DNA of 64,000 nt from Morinoia aosen (taxonomy: Eukaryota > Arthropoda > Malacostraca > Amphipoda > Talitridae). Of the stretch, positions 21,142 through 31,335 are shown piece by piece (positions within the stretch are counted from its first letter, which is position 1; each line of letters starts with the position of its first letter). The position numbers and the translations under genes are program-made. The notes under the pieces are model-generated. The model saw only the letters and a program-made list of their open reading frames with translations. It did not search any database and was not told where the DNA came from. The stretch spans positions 24,484,683 to 24,548,682 of the forward strand of contig CM059560.1 of assembly GCA_030386875.1 (NCBI GenBank), given 5' to 3'.

Positions 21142-24100
21142 AACCAATCTCCACATCCTTAAACGGACATGACTCACATTTTACAGTGGAACTGTCAATG
21201 CATACGGGCAAAGAAGGATGAACTGCTAGATCTTATACAACGCTATAACCCTACCGTCATAGCGCTACAGGAGACTAAACTCTGGCATAATTCTACGTTC
21301 TCCATTCCGCATTACACTTTGATTGCAAAACACGGCCACTACAATTTCACCCCTCATGGAGGAGTAGGATTATTAGTCCACGAGTCCATACCATTCCAGC
21401 AAGTTGTATTAACATCAGACCTCCAAGTGATCGCTGCCACCTTGCAACTATCCAGACCAGTCACAGTGGTCTCTCTTTACTCATCGAGAAGCCATAACCT
21501 GACAATCACCGCTCTACGTGATTTGCTCACGCAGATGCCCTCGCCAATACTCCTAATGGGAGACTTCAATGCCTACAGCGGTGCGTGGGGATGTAGAAGG
21601 AGCGATGCTCGAGGGCAAATAGTAGAAGAATTCATAAACGAGCACAACCTTTCACTTCTGAATACCGGATCTCCAACTCGAATATCCTACGGTTCTGAGT
21701 CCGCAATAGACTTGACGTTTGCCTCCCCCCGTTTGAGTGCTGATTTGGTGTGGGCTACTTGCGACTCTCCAGAGGACAGTGACCATTGCCCCATCATCAC
21801 GAGGATAATGGGCCAACAACTGTATGAACCGAACAGAACGATAAGGAATATAAAGAAGGCAGACTGGTCGTCTTATGAGAACCACCCTCAATGGGATGAA
21901 ATGCTAATTCCCGAGCAGGCACCTGCGAGGAAGCTCTCGACCTATTCTCAAACAAAATTATGGCTATTGCTTCCGATTGTATCCCCACCATAGTACTCTC
22001 CTCCGCCCGCTTCCCAAAGCCGTACTGGAGCGCAAGACTCACCCAAACACGCCTTATTCGAGAGCAATTTTATCAAAAATATCGCCAAATGAAAACACCG
22101 CAGAACGCTTTGCGCTGGAAGAGAGCCAGAGCGATACACCGGAATCTTCTAAGAGATGAAAAGCGAAAGGCGTGGATTACTTTCGCCAACAAATTTTCCC
22201 AGCACACACCCCTCTCTACGGTCTATGAAAATATACGAAAAATAAAAGGACGCTCGCAGCGAAATATAGCAATCCTCCGCGAAAATAATTTGATTTATTC
22301 AACGATCCCTGACATTGCAAATAAGCCTGCAGAAACCTTTAGCAATAATGGCAGTGCCGAAAACTACAGCACCGACTTTAGGCGTGAAAAACAAAAAGCT
22401 GAACTTACCAGACTCGACTTCTTATCAATGAACGACGAGGACTTCAATCAACCTTTCTCACTAGCCGAACTCAAAACTGCCTTGCGTGCCACTAAAGATA
22501 CCTCACCCGGTAAAGATAGAATACTCTACAAAATGCTGAAGCACCTTCCTAAAAAAAAGCAAACTCGATTTACTATCCGTATACAACAAGTTCTGGCTGC
22601 ATGGATACTTTCCCCAGATCTGGCGGGAAGCAAATATTATACCGTTCCCAAAACCTGGTAAAACTCCGCACTCACCCCAGAACTATAGACCAATTGCACT
22701 GACCAGCTGCCTTTGCAAAACCCTCGAACGCCTAATTAACAACAGGCTCTTCGATTACTGCGACATGCACGGCCTGCTCAACAACATCCAGTGTGGCGGT
22801 CGTCGAAACCGGTCTACAACCGACCACCTCATCCGCCTTGAAACCACAATTAGAAGAGCCTTCGCTCACGATGAACACTTTGTAAGCGTTTTCTTTGATT
22901 CACAAAAAGCCTATGACACCACCTGGAGACATGGAATCATCAGGGATCTCCATAACATGGGCCTACGAGGTAGGCTCCCCGTATACATACAGCAATTTTT
23001 ACGTAATCGTACTTTCGGAGTGGCGCTTAACAATCACCTGTCAGAGCTTTTCCCTCAAGAAGAAGGAGTTCCTCAAGGTTCTGTTCTCTCGGTCACCTTA
23101 TTTATAATAAAAATGAACAACATCCTCAACCACATCCCTAATGACTCCAGATACCATATATCCCTTTTTGTGGATGATCTTCAGGTGGGATATAGGCATC
23201 GGGACCTCAACGTCATCGAACTCAAGCTACAGCACTCCATCGATCGTATCGTCATGTGGGCCCAACTAAATGGATTTACCTTTTCAAAAGAAAAATCTAA
23301 AGCCGTGCATTTCACCTTCCTTCCTGGCATTCACTTATCCCCAACTCTAAAAATCCACACCGAACTCTTAACCTTCACTAACGAAATCAAATTTTGGGCC
23401 TTACCTGGGAACGCAAACTCTCAATGAAAACACGTGTAAATAATATCAAATCCAACTACAAAAGAGGCATAAACTTGATGAAATCCATGCATATCGTCCC
23501 ACGACTGGGGAGCTGACCAACACATCCTACTCCATACGTACAGGCTCTTCATCAGATCCAAACTCGATTACGGCAGCATCGTTTATGGATCTGCTCCTAC
23601 ATCTACACAAATTTTAGACTCCATAGCTAACGATTGCCTACGATTAGCAACTGGAGCGTTTCGGTCGACTCCCGTTGCCAGCCTGCAGGTCTTGGCGAAC
23701 GAAATGCCCCTCGGCCTACGAAGGCAACATCTCTCCTTGAGATATTATTATAAGACTAAGAGCCATATTTCCAGCCCTGCATTTAATTATGCTATACCAC
23801 CTACCGACAGAAGACTCTTCGCCAATAAAAATATGACGCCCACCTTTGCAGTACGCACTTTTAACCTCATCAACTCCTTGGGTATGGAGTGCCGCTTGGT
23901 AAAACCCTCCTTTTCCTATCGGCTCTTGAACTTGACCACACCAACCTGGAAGATCTTTACAGCGGATATAAATACAGACCTGGTCACGATGAAAAAGAAC
24001 GAGACCCACCCAAACCTGTACATTCAGGAATATAGGCGGTTGAAGCATGAGGTGTTCGGTGGTTTCACGCCAATTTACACAGATGGCTCCAAGAACAGTG

Positions 24101-24681
24101 ATGGAGTGGGCGCCGCTGCGTTGTGTAGCGGCACCCATAAACAAATTTCGCTCCCGCATATGGCATCGATATTTACTGCGGAACTCTGTGCAATAGACCT
24201 GGCATTTCAAATAATAGGCGAACACGCGAACTTCCGCTTCGTTATATTCTCTGACTCTTTGAGCGCATTGACTATCCTACAAAACAAACTCACTCCCCAT
24301 CCAGTAGCACGAATGCTCCAACACCAGTGGAACGATTTATCAAACAATAAAACCATACGCTTCTGTTGGATACCGAGCCACGTGGGCATAATTGGCAATG
24401 AAGCAGTCGACGGGCTCGCAAAGGACTCAGCCGCACGCCCTGCCAGCCAAGTGGCAGTGTTTTATAAAGACTGGTTTCCCGTGCTGGAGAGCAAGATATA
24501 TGGTAAATTGAAGACGGACTGGCTCCGCACGACGAGCTTCCTACGGGGAATTAAGCCTGAACCAGGTCCGTGGAAAGAGAAAAAGCAAACGAGAAAAACG
24601 GAAGTCGTGTTAAATCGCCTCAGAGCAGGACACACCCATCTCACACACAGCTACCTCATGAATAACGAAGTACAGGAGCCC

Positions 24682-24692
24682 CCTCCGGGCTG
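24682..24692. repeat. Left TSD of the 530-bp TIR element
   Basis: CCTCCGGGCTG, repeated at 25223-25233; joining the two sides restores the ORF2 PPPGCPLC region. Confidence 0.85.
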
Positions 24693-25222
24693 CACAGACT
24701 CCAATCTCGCAGGATTTGTACCCCGCCCAGCCCTCTCCCTCCACCTCCGGGCAGCTACAGCACCACCTCCGAGCAGCTACAGCAATGTTAGGTTAGGGTA
24801 ATTTAGGTTAGGTCAAGTTAACTTAAGTTAGGTAAGTAGGTTAGGTTAAGTTAGGTTAGGTTGGGTAAGGTTAGGCCAAGTTCAGTTAGTTTAAGGTTCA
24901 GTATAAAAAGTTTGAAAATGCCACTTCTTCACTGCCGAGATGGAGGGTCGAATGGCCAAACACCAGCGGTCGTTGTCGTAACTTATTGTAATGATTTAAT
25001 GCAGGGTAAATTTGGTATTCCGCTGTACTATCTACTTACTAAGTACTTGTAGTGTTTATAATGCAGTGATTAATAATAACCGTATAATGAACAGATTGGT
25101 TAATAAACCTCAGAATTACTACATAGTTAAATAATTGGCGCGAATGGCAACTAGATGTAGCAACACGGAGGTGGAGGGAAAGGGCTGGGCGGGGTAGAAA
25201 TCCTGCGAGATTGGAGTCTGTG
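24693..25222. mobile_element. 530-bp TIR transposon (MULE-like MITE) inside element 3 ORF2
   Basis: Ends are inverted copies starting CACAGACTCCAATCTCGCAG and continuing, with few mismatches, for roughly 60 bases (through CCCGCCCAGCCCT..CCCTCCACCTCCG). The target CCTCCGGGCTG (11 bp) is duplicated at 24682-24692 and 25223-25233. An 11-bp TSD is in the Mutator-like range (9-11). The interior holds many TTAGG/GGTTA units (24785-24890) and no transposase frame, so it is non-autonomous. Confidence 0.82.
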
Positions 25223-25233
25223 CCTCCGGGCTG
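25223..25233. repeat. Right TSD of the 530-bp TIR element
   Basis: CCTCCGGGCTG, identical to 24682-24692. Confidence 0.85.
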
Positions 25234-25435
25234 CCCCCTTTGCCTGCGTGCTCGCCTAACAGTGCACCACATCATCATGGACTGCCCAGCACTGCAAGCT
25301 GCAAGACGTCAACACATCGCTGTATTTGCGGATAACTCCCTGCCGCCCTCCGTGGGAGACGTTCTGGGTGACAACGCACCGTTTGGCCAGCTCGTGGTTT
25401 TTCTTCGCGCAATAAGTGCGTTCGACCTTATATAA

Positions 25436-25820
25436 CTACATGTGAGATTGAGAGACGATCGTGATAACATTACGAATAATGTGTGGCGCCTGTCAACTTA
25501 TCGTTACTTCTAGAACCCTGCTGACACAGCGGTAGTTAAAACGAAAGTAATCCATGTAACCTTTGGGGCGATATAGTCCGGGTTACTAAAGCACTAGTAA
25601 GCCTTTGCTTTTACCACTACTGCCGATATTCAATTTCCCAAACATAGACCAGCACACGTCACTCCCGCTGCGTTGTAACGTCGCTAGTTCGTTTTAAGCC
25701 AACCGTGTGCTCCGTTATCGATGACCATCTCCCCTACTTACCCAATGCTTGTTGGGGGGTCCACAGTTGCATTTTGCTGGTGACCCTGGTGGAAAATTTT
25801 CCATAAAATTCTTCTTCTTC
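25436..25820 (+). other. Element 3 3' UTR with terminal hairpin and TTC tail
   Basis: CCCAA-TGCTTG-TTGGG (25741-25756) precedes GGGGGGTCCACAGTTGCA and CTGGTGACCCTGGTGGAAA, the same order as copy 2. The tail is (CTT)n, 25811-25820, instead of (TTA)n. Confidence 0.7.
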
Positions 25821-25832
25821 TTCAACAAAAGG
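25821..25832. repeat. Right TSD of element 3 (TTCAACAAAAGG)
   Basis: Perfect copy of 18222-18233. Confidence 0.88.
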
Positions 25833-26689
25833 AAGGCCTACCTACTCTTTAGCTTAAAAATTCGCATATTCTTCCTATGAGTGCGCATTTCCATAGATAC
25901 AATATTTGTATTGTCCTCATGAAATTAATTAGTTAGTATACGCAGTTCAAATTGAGAAGAAATTCAAGACATGGTGCATCCCTGTTGCGTAATAGCGTAT
26001 TTTTTATGAAATTTAATGCCAATTAATGCAGGATTAAACGACTGTCGAAACATAAAATTGCCCTAATGAGAAAAGCGATGCAAATTTAAGCATTTACGGC
26101 TTTATTAGTGTTCGGTATTTCTACCCAAAGGTGATTGCATTTTTGTGCATAAATTTTTCCACATTAAAGTAGATCGGTGAAATCGTAAGACCGCTAATGA
26201 TATTGCCTGATAAAAAAAGCAGAAAAACTTGTTACATCATACACAGAGCATATTAACAATACCGTGTCCATTCAACAACAGTCACCACCAGAGATTTTTT
26301 ATGAGTGACCAAAAATCCATGTTATTAACTCTTACTCTGAACTACGGGCCAATCACCCGATAGAAAAATGTTAATAAACATAAATGGTAAAAAATACTCA
26401 GCCACAACTAAATCAATTTTAACAAATGAGTTCTCCTTTATGTTGCACACTGCATGCATTGTCCGTAATTATAGAGTTGCACCTCGCACACATTGTCAGC
26501 AGTTTAAATACTGAGGTTCTTTGCACCAGTATCCTGTCAAAAGGGATTACATTTTTATAAGAATGCAAATTTCTATATAGTCACAGACATACTCTGATCA
26601 TCAAGTCAAATTTTAATGCATTTCATAATTTTTCAAAAAGATTCTTATCCGTGCTTAATAATGAAATTCATAAGCAAATTGACACTTGC
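25833..26689. other. Right part of dispersed repeat R, then unassigned sequence
   Basis: The first ~100 bases continue repeat R. The rest is AT-rich sequence with no coding frame or clear repeat. Confidence 0.5.
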
Positions 26690-26695
26690 AAAATT

Positions 26696-27420
26696 TGGTC
26701 AATATTGATTTTACTCTTGTCAACGATTTTGAAAATTTCGTTGCCATAATTAGGTAATTGGAGACATTTTAAAACGTTTTACACGAATGATGTTGTGCTC
26801 GCAAATGTTTAGTTTTCGAGGTATAACATAAATAACATTCAGGTAAGAATAGAATTAACGACAGGTTCGATATGGCTCTTCCGGTGTATGGCGGATACGG
26901 AACATGCGCAGTCGCTTTGGTGGGAAAAAACCATCGGTGTCGGTATGGCTAAGTTAAGCTATTTTATGGAGGTTAGTTTATTCCACTAACCTAACTTTAC
27001 CTAATCTAACCTCTGCTATCATTATGTCAATACCGTATTTCAGCTTATTTAGGTGTCCGTTTGTTTAATATTATACAAAACATTCCTCCAACCTTCGACA
27101 TTAAATATCTCGAAAACTAAGCACTTGCAAGCACAATGTCATTCATCTAAAACGTCTTAAATGTCTTCAATTACCTAAATTTTGCAATGAAATTATAAAA
27201 GTCGTTGACAATATTCAATTCAATATTGCATTATACCGCCAGAGCCGTATTGAAACTGCCGATAATGCTATTCTTACCTGAACGCAATTCATGCCATATC
27301 TCGAAAACTAAGCATTTGCGAGCACATCATTCGTGTAAAACGTTTTAAAATGTCTCTAATTACCTAATTATGGCAATGAAATTTTCAAACCCGTGGACAA
27401 CAGTAAAATCAATATTGACC
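26696..27420. repeat. Foldback/MITE-like inverted repeat F1
   Basis: GGTCAATATTGATTTTAC (about 26697) through GAGGTATAACAT (about 26829) is mirrored at about 27297-27420, ending GTAAAATCAATATTGACC. The arms carry ATTAGGTAATTGGAGACATT and ACACGAATGATGTTGTGCTC. A third diverged arm lies near 27110-27235. The middle has a CTAACCTAACTTTACC stretch. No transposase frame. Confidence 0.7.
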
Positions 27421-27424
27421 TTCA

Positions 27425-28195
27425 AATCTACCGGTATTTGTGAAGGAGAGGACCGTAATCGATTTTTAAATTTTCGCTGCCTAAACATAGTTATTTAGAT
27501 CGAAATAAACAATTTTTCTTCTATACACCTTCCGTCGTAAATGAGTATTTAATGAGTTATAGCGGTGTGTTAATTTTCTTCTTTGATGACTGGAATGCGC
27601 TCGAATAAACGGATGCTAATCGATTTTGAATTTTTGTTGTTTGAATCATGGTAAAAACGTCGAAATAAACTACTTTTCTTCCATACACTTTTTGTAGCAA
27701 ATGAGTATTTTACGAGTTATAGCGGTAGGTTTAGTTTCGTATTTCATAGCAATTCCAGCCATTCAAACAGCAGAAACAGTTGCGCGATTGAGCTGTTAGA
27801 GTACGTTTGGGTACTTTGTAATTTATTACTAGCCCAACCCGCGGAGCCCGAACCCACTTTCAGAATCTTTTAGTTAATAATGCAATAAAGGTTATCACCC
27901 AAAAATAACGAGTTATAGCGGTATGTTCATTTTCGTCTTTGATGGCTGTAATGCGCTCGATCATTCGAGCGCGTCGGAAGGGAGAGTCCATTGTAGTCTT
28001 CTCCCTCCGATCAATTTCTTTCCGCTTCAAACACTACAGTTGCAGTAAGTAATTTACCACTATAACTCGTTAAATACTCATTGAGACGGAAAATTCAAAG
28101 AAGAAAAATTGTTTATTTAGATCTAATTAGCAATGTCTAAGCACCGAAAAGTGGAAAATCGATTATGGTCCTCTCTTTCACATTTACCAATCAAC
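27425..28195. repeat. Foldback/MITE-like inverted repeat F2
   Basis: GGAGAGGACCGTAATCGATT to AATGAGTTATAGCGG (27434-27565) is mirrored at about 28055-28185 (CCACTATAACTCGTTAAATA to ATCGATTATGGTCCTCTC). A second left arm of the same family lies at 27600-27735, and GAGTTATAGCGG also occurs near 27910. Noncoding. Confidence 0.65.
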
Positions 28196-28604
28196 CATAT
28201 GACTTATGAGACAAAAAAATATGAGACAACAAAATTATTGAATACGTTGACAACATTAAATATAATATTGACCCAAAATTGATATCAGCCCCTGACCTAT
28301 TTCTGCATACGAGTATACGCTACAGCTAGTTTGAGAACAAAGTTGATACATTCTCACCTAGTACAAATAAATTAATTTTGCATCTCAAATATCGGGATGA
28401 TTCGATTTTTATATACTGTACAGTTGTCAAGCTTGAAGAAGTAACTACAATCAGAAACTATTTGCGTACAAACATTCAATTCGATATTGGTAACAGAGAA
28501 GATATATAATTTTAAGGTTACTGACACGTACGTATAATCTTTATTGTCGTAATCTATCATGTAATCTATAACAAGGTTTCTTAATCTAATTTGGGTCAAT
28601 ATGT
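28196..28604. other. Spacer between foldback elements, no gene seen
   Basis: AT-rich sequence including a fragment similar to F1 (GTTGACAACATTAAATATAA near 28237). Confidence 0.45.
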
Positions 28605-30055
28605 ATTTTAGGTGCTGCACGGAAATTAAAAATTTCGTTACAAAGAATCACTAATGGAACACAGTTAAAAACCTTTTACATGAATGACATTCAGCTCGCT
28701 GATGCGTTATTTTCGAATTATTCAACTTTGAAGTTGGCTTTTGCAGCGAGCGCGCCAAGCGTAATTTAATTAATAACGGAAGCTAACGTCCTATTACAAA
28801 CGTAAAGAGGTTGGGTCGTGAGGGGGAGCAACAGTTCTTCTAGTGAAAATTATTAATTAAGGTTTTAAGGACGTCTGTTGACATCAGCTCCATGAGGGCG
28901 GCCACCATCTTGGGTACCCGGTGGCCGCCATTGGAGATGATGTAAACGGACGTCACTAGAAACCTTTATTTATAATTTTGGTCAATGTCCAGCGTGATGA
29001 AATCAAACGAAATGAAAATTTTATTCCCAAGAATCACTAAAGAAACCCATTTAATAACGTTTTACACGAATGACATTCTGCTCTCTGATGCGTTATTTTT
29101 GAATTATTTAGCTTTGAAGTTATACGTAAAATCGCTTTCCCGCGCAAAATGTGGAACACAAAGTACGAACAGGTGGGTCAGGAAAGGCAAAGTTCGGATC
29201 ACGAGGTGTTAAAGTTTTCGCAAGAACTTCGTAGAAATAAAAGAATGATAGAAATTTTTAATAAAATAATAAGAAATATTGTTATCAGTTAATAACATAG
29301 AAAAATTAACGTACAATTTCTCGTATTTGGTGCTTTTGACGTTTTTTTAGTCGTCATTATTACGTCGTCACCTTTACAGTCAGCTCATAGATGGCGCCAT
29401 GTAATACCGTCACCTTTACAGTCAGCTGACAGATGGCGCCACTTGGTACGGCCGCCGCTATCATGGAGCAGATGTAAACACAATTGTTTGTGACCTTTAT
29501 GGGTTGCTTTCAACCTTTATTTATAATTTTCACTAGAAGAACTGTGGCTACCCCTCACGACTCAACCTCTTTACGTTTGTAATAGGGGGTTAACTTCCGT
29601 TATTAATGAAATTCTGGATGGCGCGCTCGCTTCTTTTGGCACGCGGAAGCCAATTTCAAAGTCGAATAATTCTAAAATAACGCATCAGAGAGCAGAATGT
29701 CATTCATGTAAAACGTTCTTAAATGGGTTCTTTTAATGATTCTTTGGAATAAAATTCCCATTTCCTTTGATTGCATCACGCCGAACATTGACCATAATTT
29801 TCACTAGGAGAACTGTGGCTTCCACTCACGAGTTAACCTCTTTACGTTTGTAATAGGATGTTAGCTTCCGTTATAAATTAAATTACGCGGCGCGCTTGCT
29901 TCCCTGGCGCGCGAAAGCCAACTTCAAATTTGAATAATTAAAAAAAACGCTTCAGCGAACAGAATGTCATTCATGTAAAACGTTTTAAATTGTGTTCCTT
30001 TAGTGATTCTTTGAAACGAAATTTTTAATTTCCGTGCAGCACCAATAACTTTATC
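28605..30055. repeat. Nested foldback inverted repeat F3 (about 1.45 kb)
   Basis: Outer arms: GGTGCTGCACGGAAATTAAA (~28610) is mirrored by TTTAATTTCCGTGCAGCACC (~30025), with TGATGCGTTATTTTCGAATT and GAAGTTGGCTTTTGCAGCGA also mirrored. Inner arms (~28980-29110 and ~29640-29790) are a second copy of the same sequence, giving a nested structure. A GGCGGCCACC / GGTGGCCGCC hairpin lies at 28897-28930. No transposase frame seen. Confidence 0.7.
29368..29450. repeat. Two tandem ~44-bp units with AGATGGCGCCA
   Basis: CGTCACCTTTACAGTCAGCT then C..AGATGGCGCCA occurs twice, 44 bases apart. AGATGGCGCCA resembles the core bound by insect CTCF (AGRTGGCGC); that assignment is by similarity only. Confidence 0.5.
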
Positions 30056-31089
30056 GGTATGTGTGATAGTGACACAATTCTCGCCACAACTTTATTGCAC
30101 AGACCGCTCAGAGCCTCAAGCTCGTGTTAAATTCTTCAACATTCTATGATGGACGTGAAAATTGAAACTCCCACTAGGTACCTGAAGTTTTCGTCAAAGA
30201 TCAGAAAATTGAGCTCGTAAATTATAAGCCTACTGTAAAGAACTTCGTGGTTCTTTAGGTGCGTATAGGGTATTCGAAAACGCGCAGGCTTATCCAAACG
30301 GTCTGTAGCAATGTAATACAAACTCTTAAGATCTCGCACTGAAAACACTGTTAATTGCACTTAAACTTCACTTATTACGCCATCAATAAACTAAACACAT
30401 ATTCAACAAAAATGATTACAACTATCATACTTGATGTCAATTTAGGGATTATTGCACGGTATGAAATAGTTAATGAAAGACTAACAGGAAACATTATAAC
30501 TTTGCCGAACGTACTCTTCCGTGTATTGATAGCCAGTGAAACGCCTAGAGCACATAGAGCACATAGAGCACATAGAGCACATACCGATCTCAACATGCCT
30601 AGACCAAAATAAGCCAAGACTAAATGTGCCTGCCGCACGCGTATGAGCTTCGCTAACCCCTACCATCCTTTAGTCAGAACGTAGCTGAAAGATAGTCGTG
30701 AAACTTTCCTTGAGATTAATTTGAAAACTTTATAGCACAAATGCCTAGTAACTTTCATCGAAATTTTACTTCGATCGAGCTGTGCAAGCCATTTGAACAA
30801 ATGTCAATATTTTTGTTTTCGTTAAGGAAAAGAACGATTGGTAGAACTGCGGAGTTACTGCGGGAATTGCTGTTCATGATAGATATAATAATAATAACTC
30901 ATTTAACGACAGCTTCGGTCATAAACTATTTTGCTGTCGCTTTGGCATTCCGGCCAAAGTTAAACCACAACAATACAAGTTCACCTGGACTTCCAATTAC
31001 ATTACACCGCAAAATATCCACAAATTGCATTTCAAAATTCCACACATCACCTCTACCATATGCAAGTCACAATCTATCGTTGGTCTTAC
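30056..31089. other. Unassigned sequence with a short 9-bp tandem repeat
   Basis: No convincing gene. GAGCACATA is repeated four times at about 30547-30583. Short open frames on both strands (30355-30612, 30741-31190) lack coding character or recognisable motifs. Confidence 0.5.
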
Positions 31090-31131
31090 AACCCACCACT
31101 TCAAGTACACCTAAACACATCGGGCAGCCCG

Positions 31132-31226
31132 ACCCCCATGGGGGTTTCAGCTGCCCACCCATTTATGGCCGGGCGCCTTACCCACGCTGAAACCCCCGGG
31201 GTATCAACATAGTGCGCCCGGCCATA
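31132..31226 (-). other. Interleaved inverted repeats, probable 3' region of element 4
   Basis: GGGGGTTTCAG (31140-31150) pairs with CTGAAACCCCC (31187-31197), and TATGGCCGGGCGC (31164-31176) pairs with GCGCCCGGCCATA (31214-31226). The order is A-B-A'-B', the topology of a pseudoknot if the arms pair at once. CCCCCATGGGGG (31133-31144) is a further palindrome. It lies ~110 bases after the ORF2 stop of element 4. Confidence 0.55.
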
Positions 31227-31335
31227 TTGCGCGTTCATCGTCTATACTGCCAAAATCAGAGATATCCTCCGCTGAAGTAATGAGTATAGTTTAAGGAATT
31301 ACCTTGCATTATTCCACAAACTTGGCTAGTGACCA

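Larger units (their letters stand above)
21169..25435 (+). pseudogene. Element 3 ORF2 (endonuclease, RT, RNase H), decayed and interrupted
   Basis: ATG 21169 opens MTHILQWNCQCIRAKKDELL. The endonuclease is intact in sequence (QETKLW, LLMGDFNAYSGAWG, SAIDLTF, SDHCPI) to ~21930. Frameshifts lie near 21935-21960, 22640-22665 and 23385-23395, with another near 23480-23500. RT motifs survive: NYRPIALTSC, FFDSQKAYDTTW, GVPQGSVLSVT, LFVDDLQVGY. RNase H: YTDGSKNSDG, FTAELCAIDLA, FSDSLSAL, IPSHVGIIGNEAVDGLAK. At 24692 a 530-bp TIR element splits the C-terminal zinc knuckle; CPLCLRARLTVHHIIMDC resumes at 25234 and ends FDLI, TAA 25433-25435. Unlike copies 1/2, ORF1 and ORF2 do not overlap. Confidence 0.88.
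18234..25820 (+). mobile_element. I/jockey-type non-LTR retrotransposon, element 3, full length but decayed
   Basis: Same architecture as copy 2, with diverged sequence: 5' UTR, ORF1, ORF2, a hairpin-bearing 3' UTR and a (TTC)n tail, bracketed by a 12-bp TSD. ORF1 has a stop and at least three frameshifts, ORF2 at least four frameshifts plus a 530-bp transposon insertion. It is therefore an older, immobile copy of a sister family. It is useful because where copies 1/2 carry stops (2976, 3039, 3222) this copy is open, showing ORF1 is one long frame. Confidence 0.92.

Noticed and set aside
30545-30586. CRISPR-like array of GAGCACATA
   Set aside because: Nine-base direct tandem repeat with no spacers, in a eukaryotic genome.
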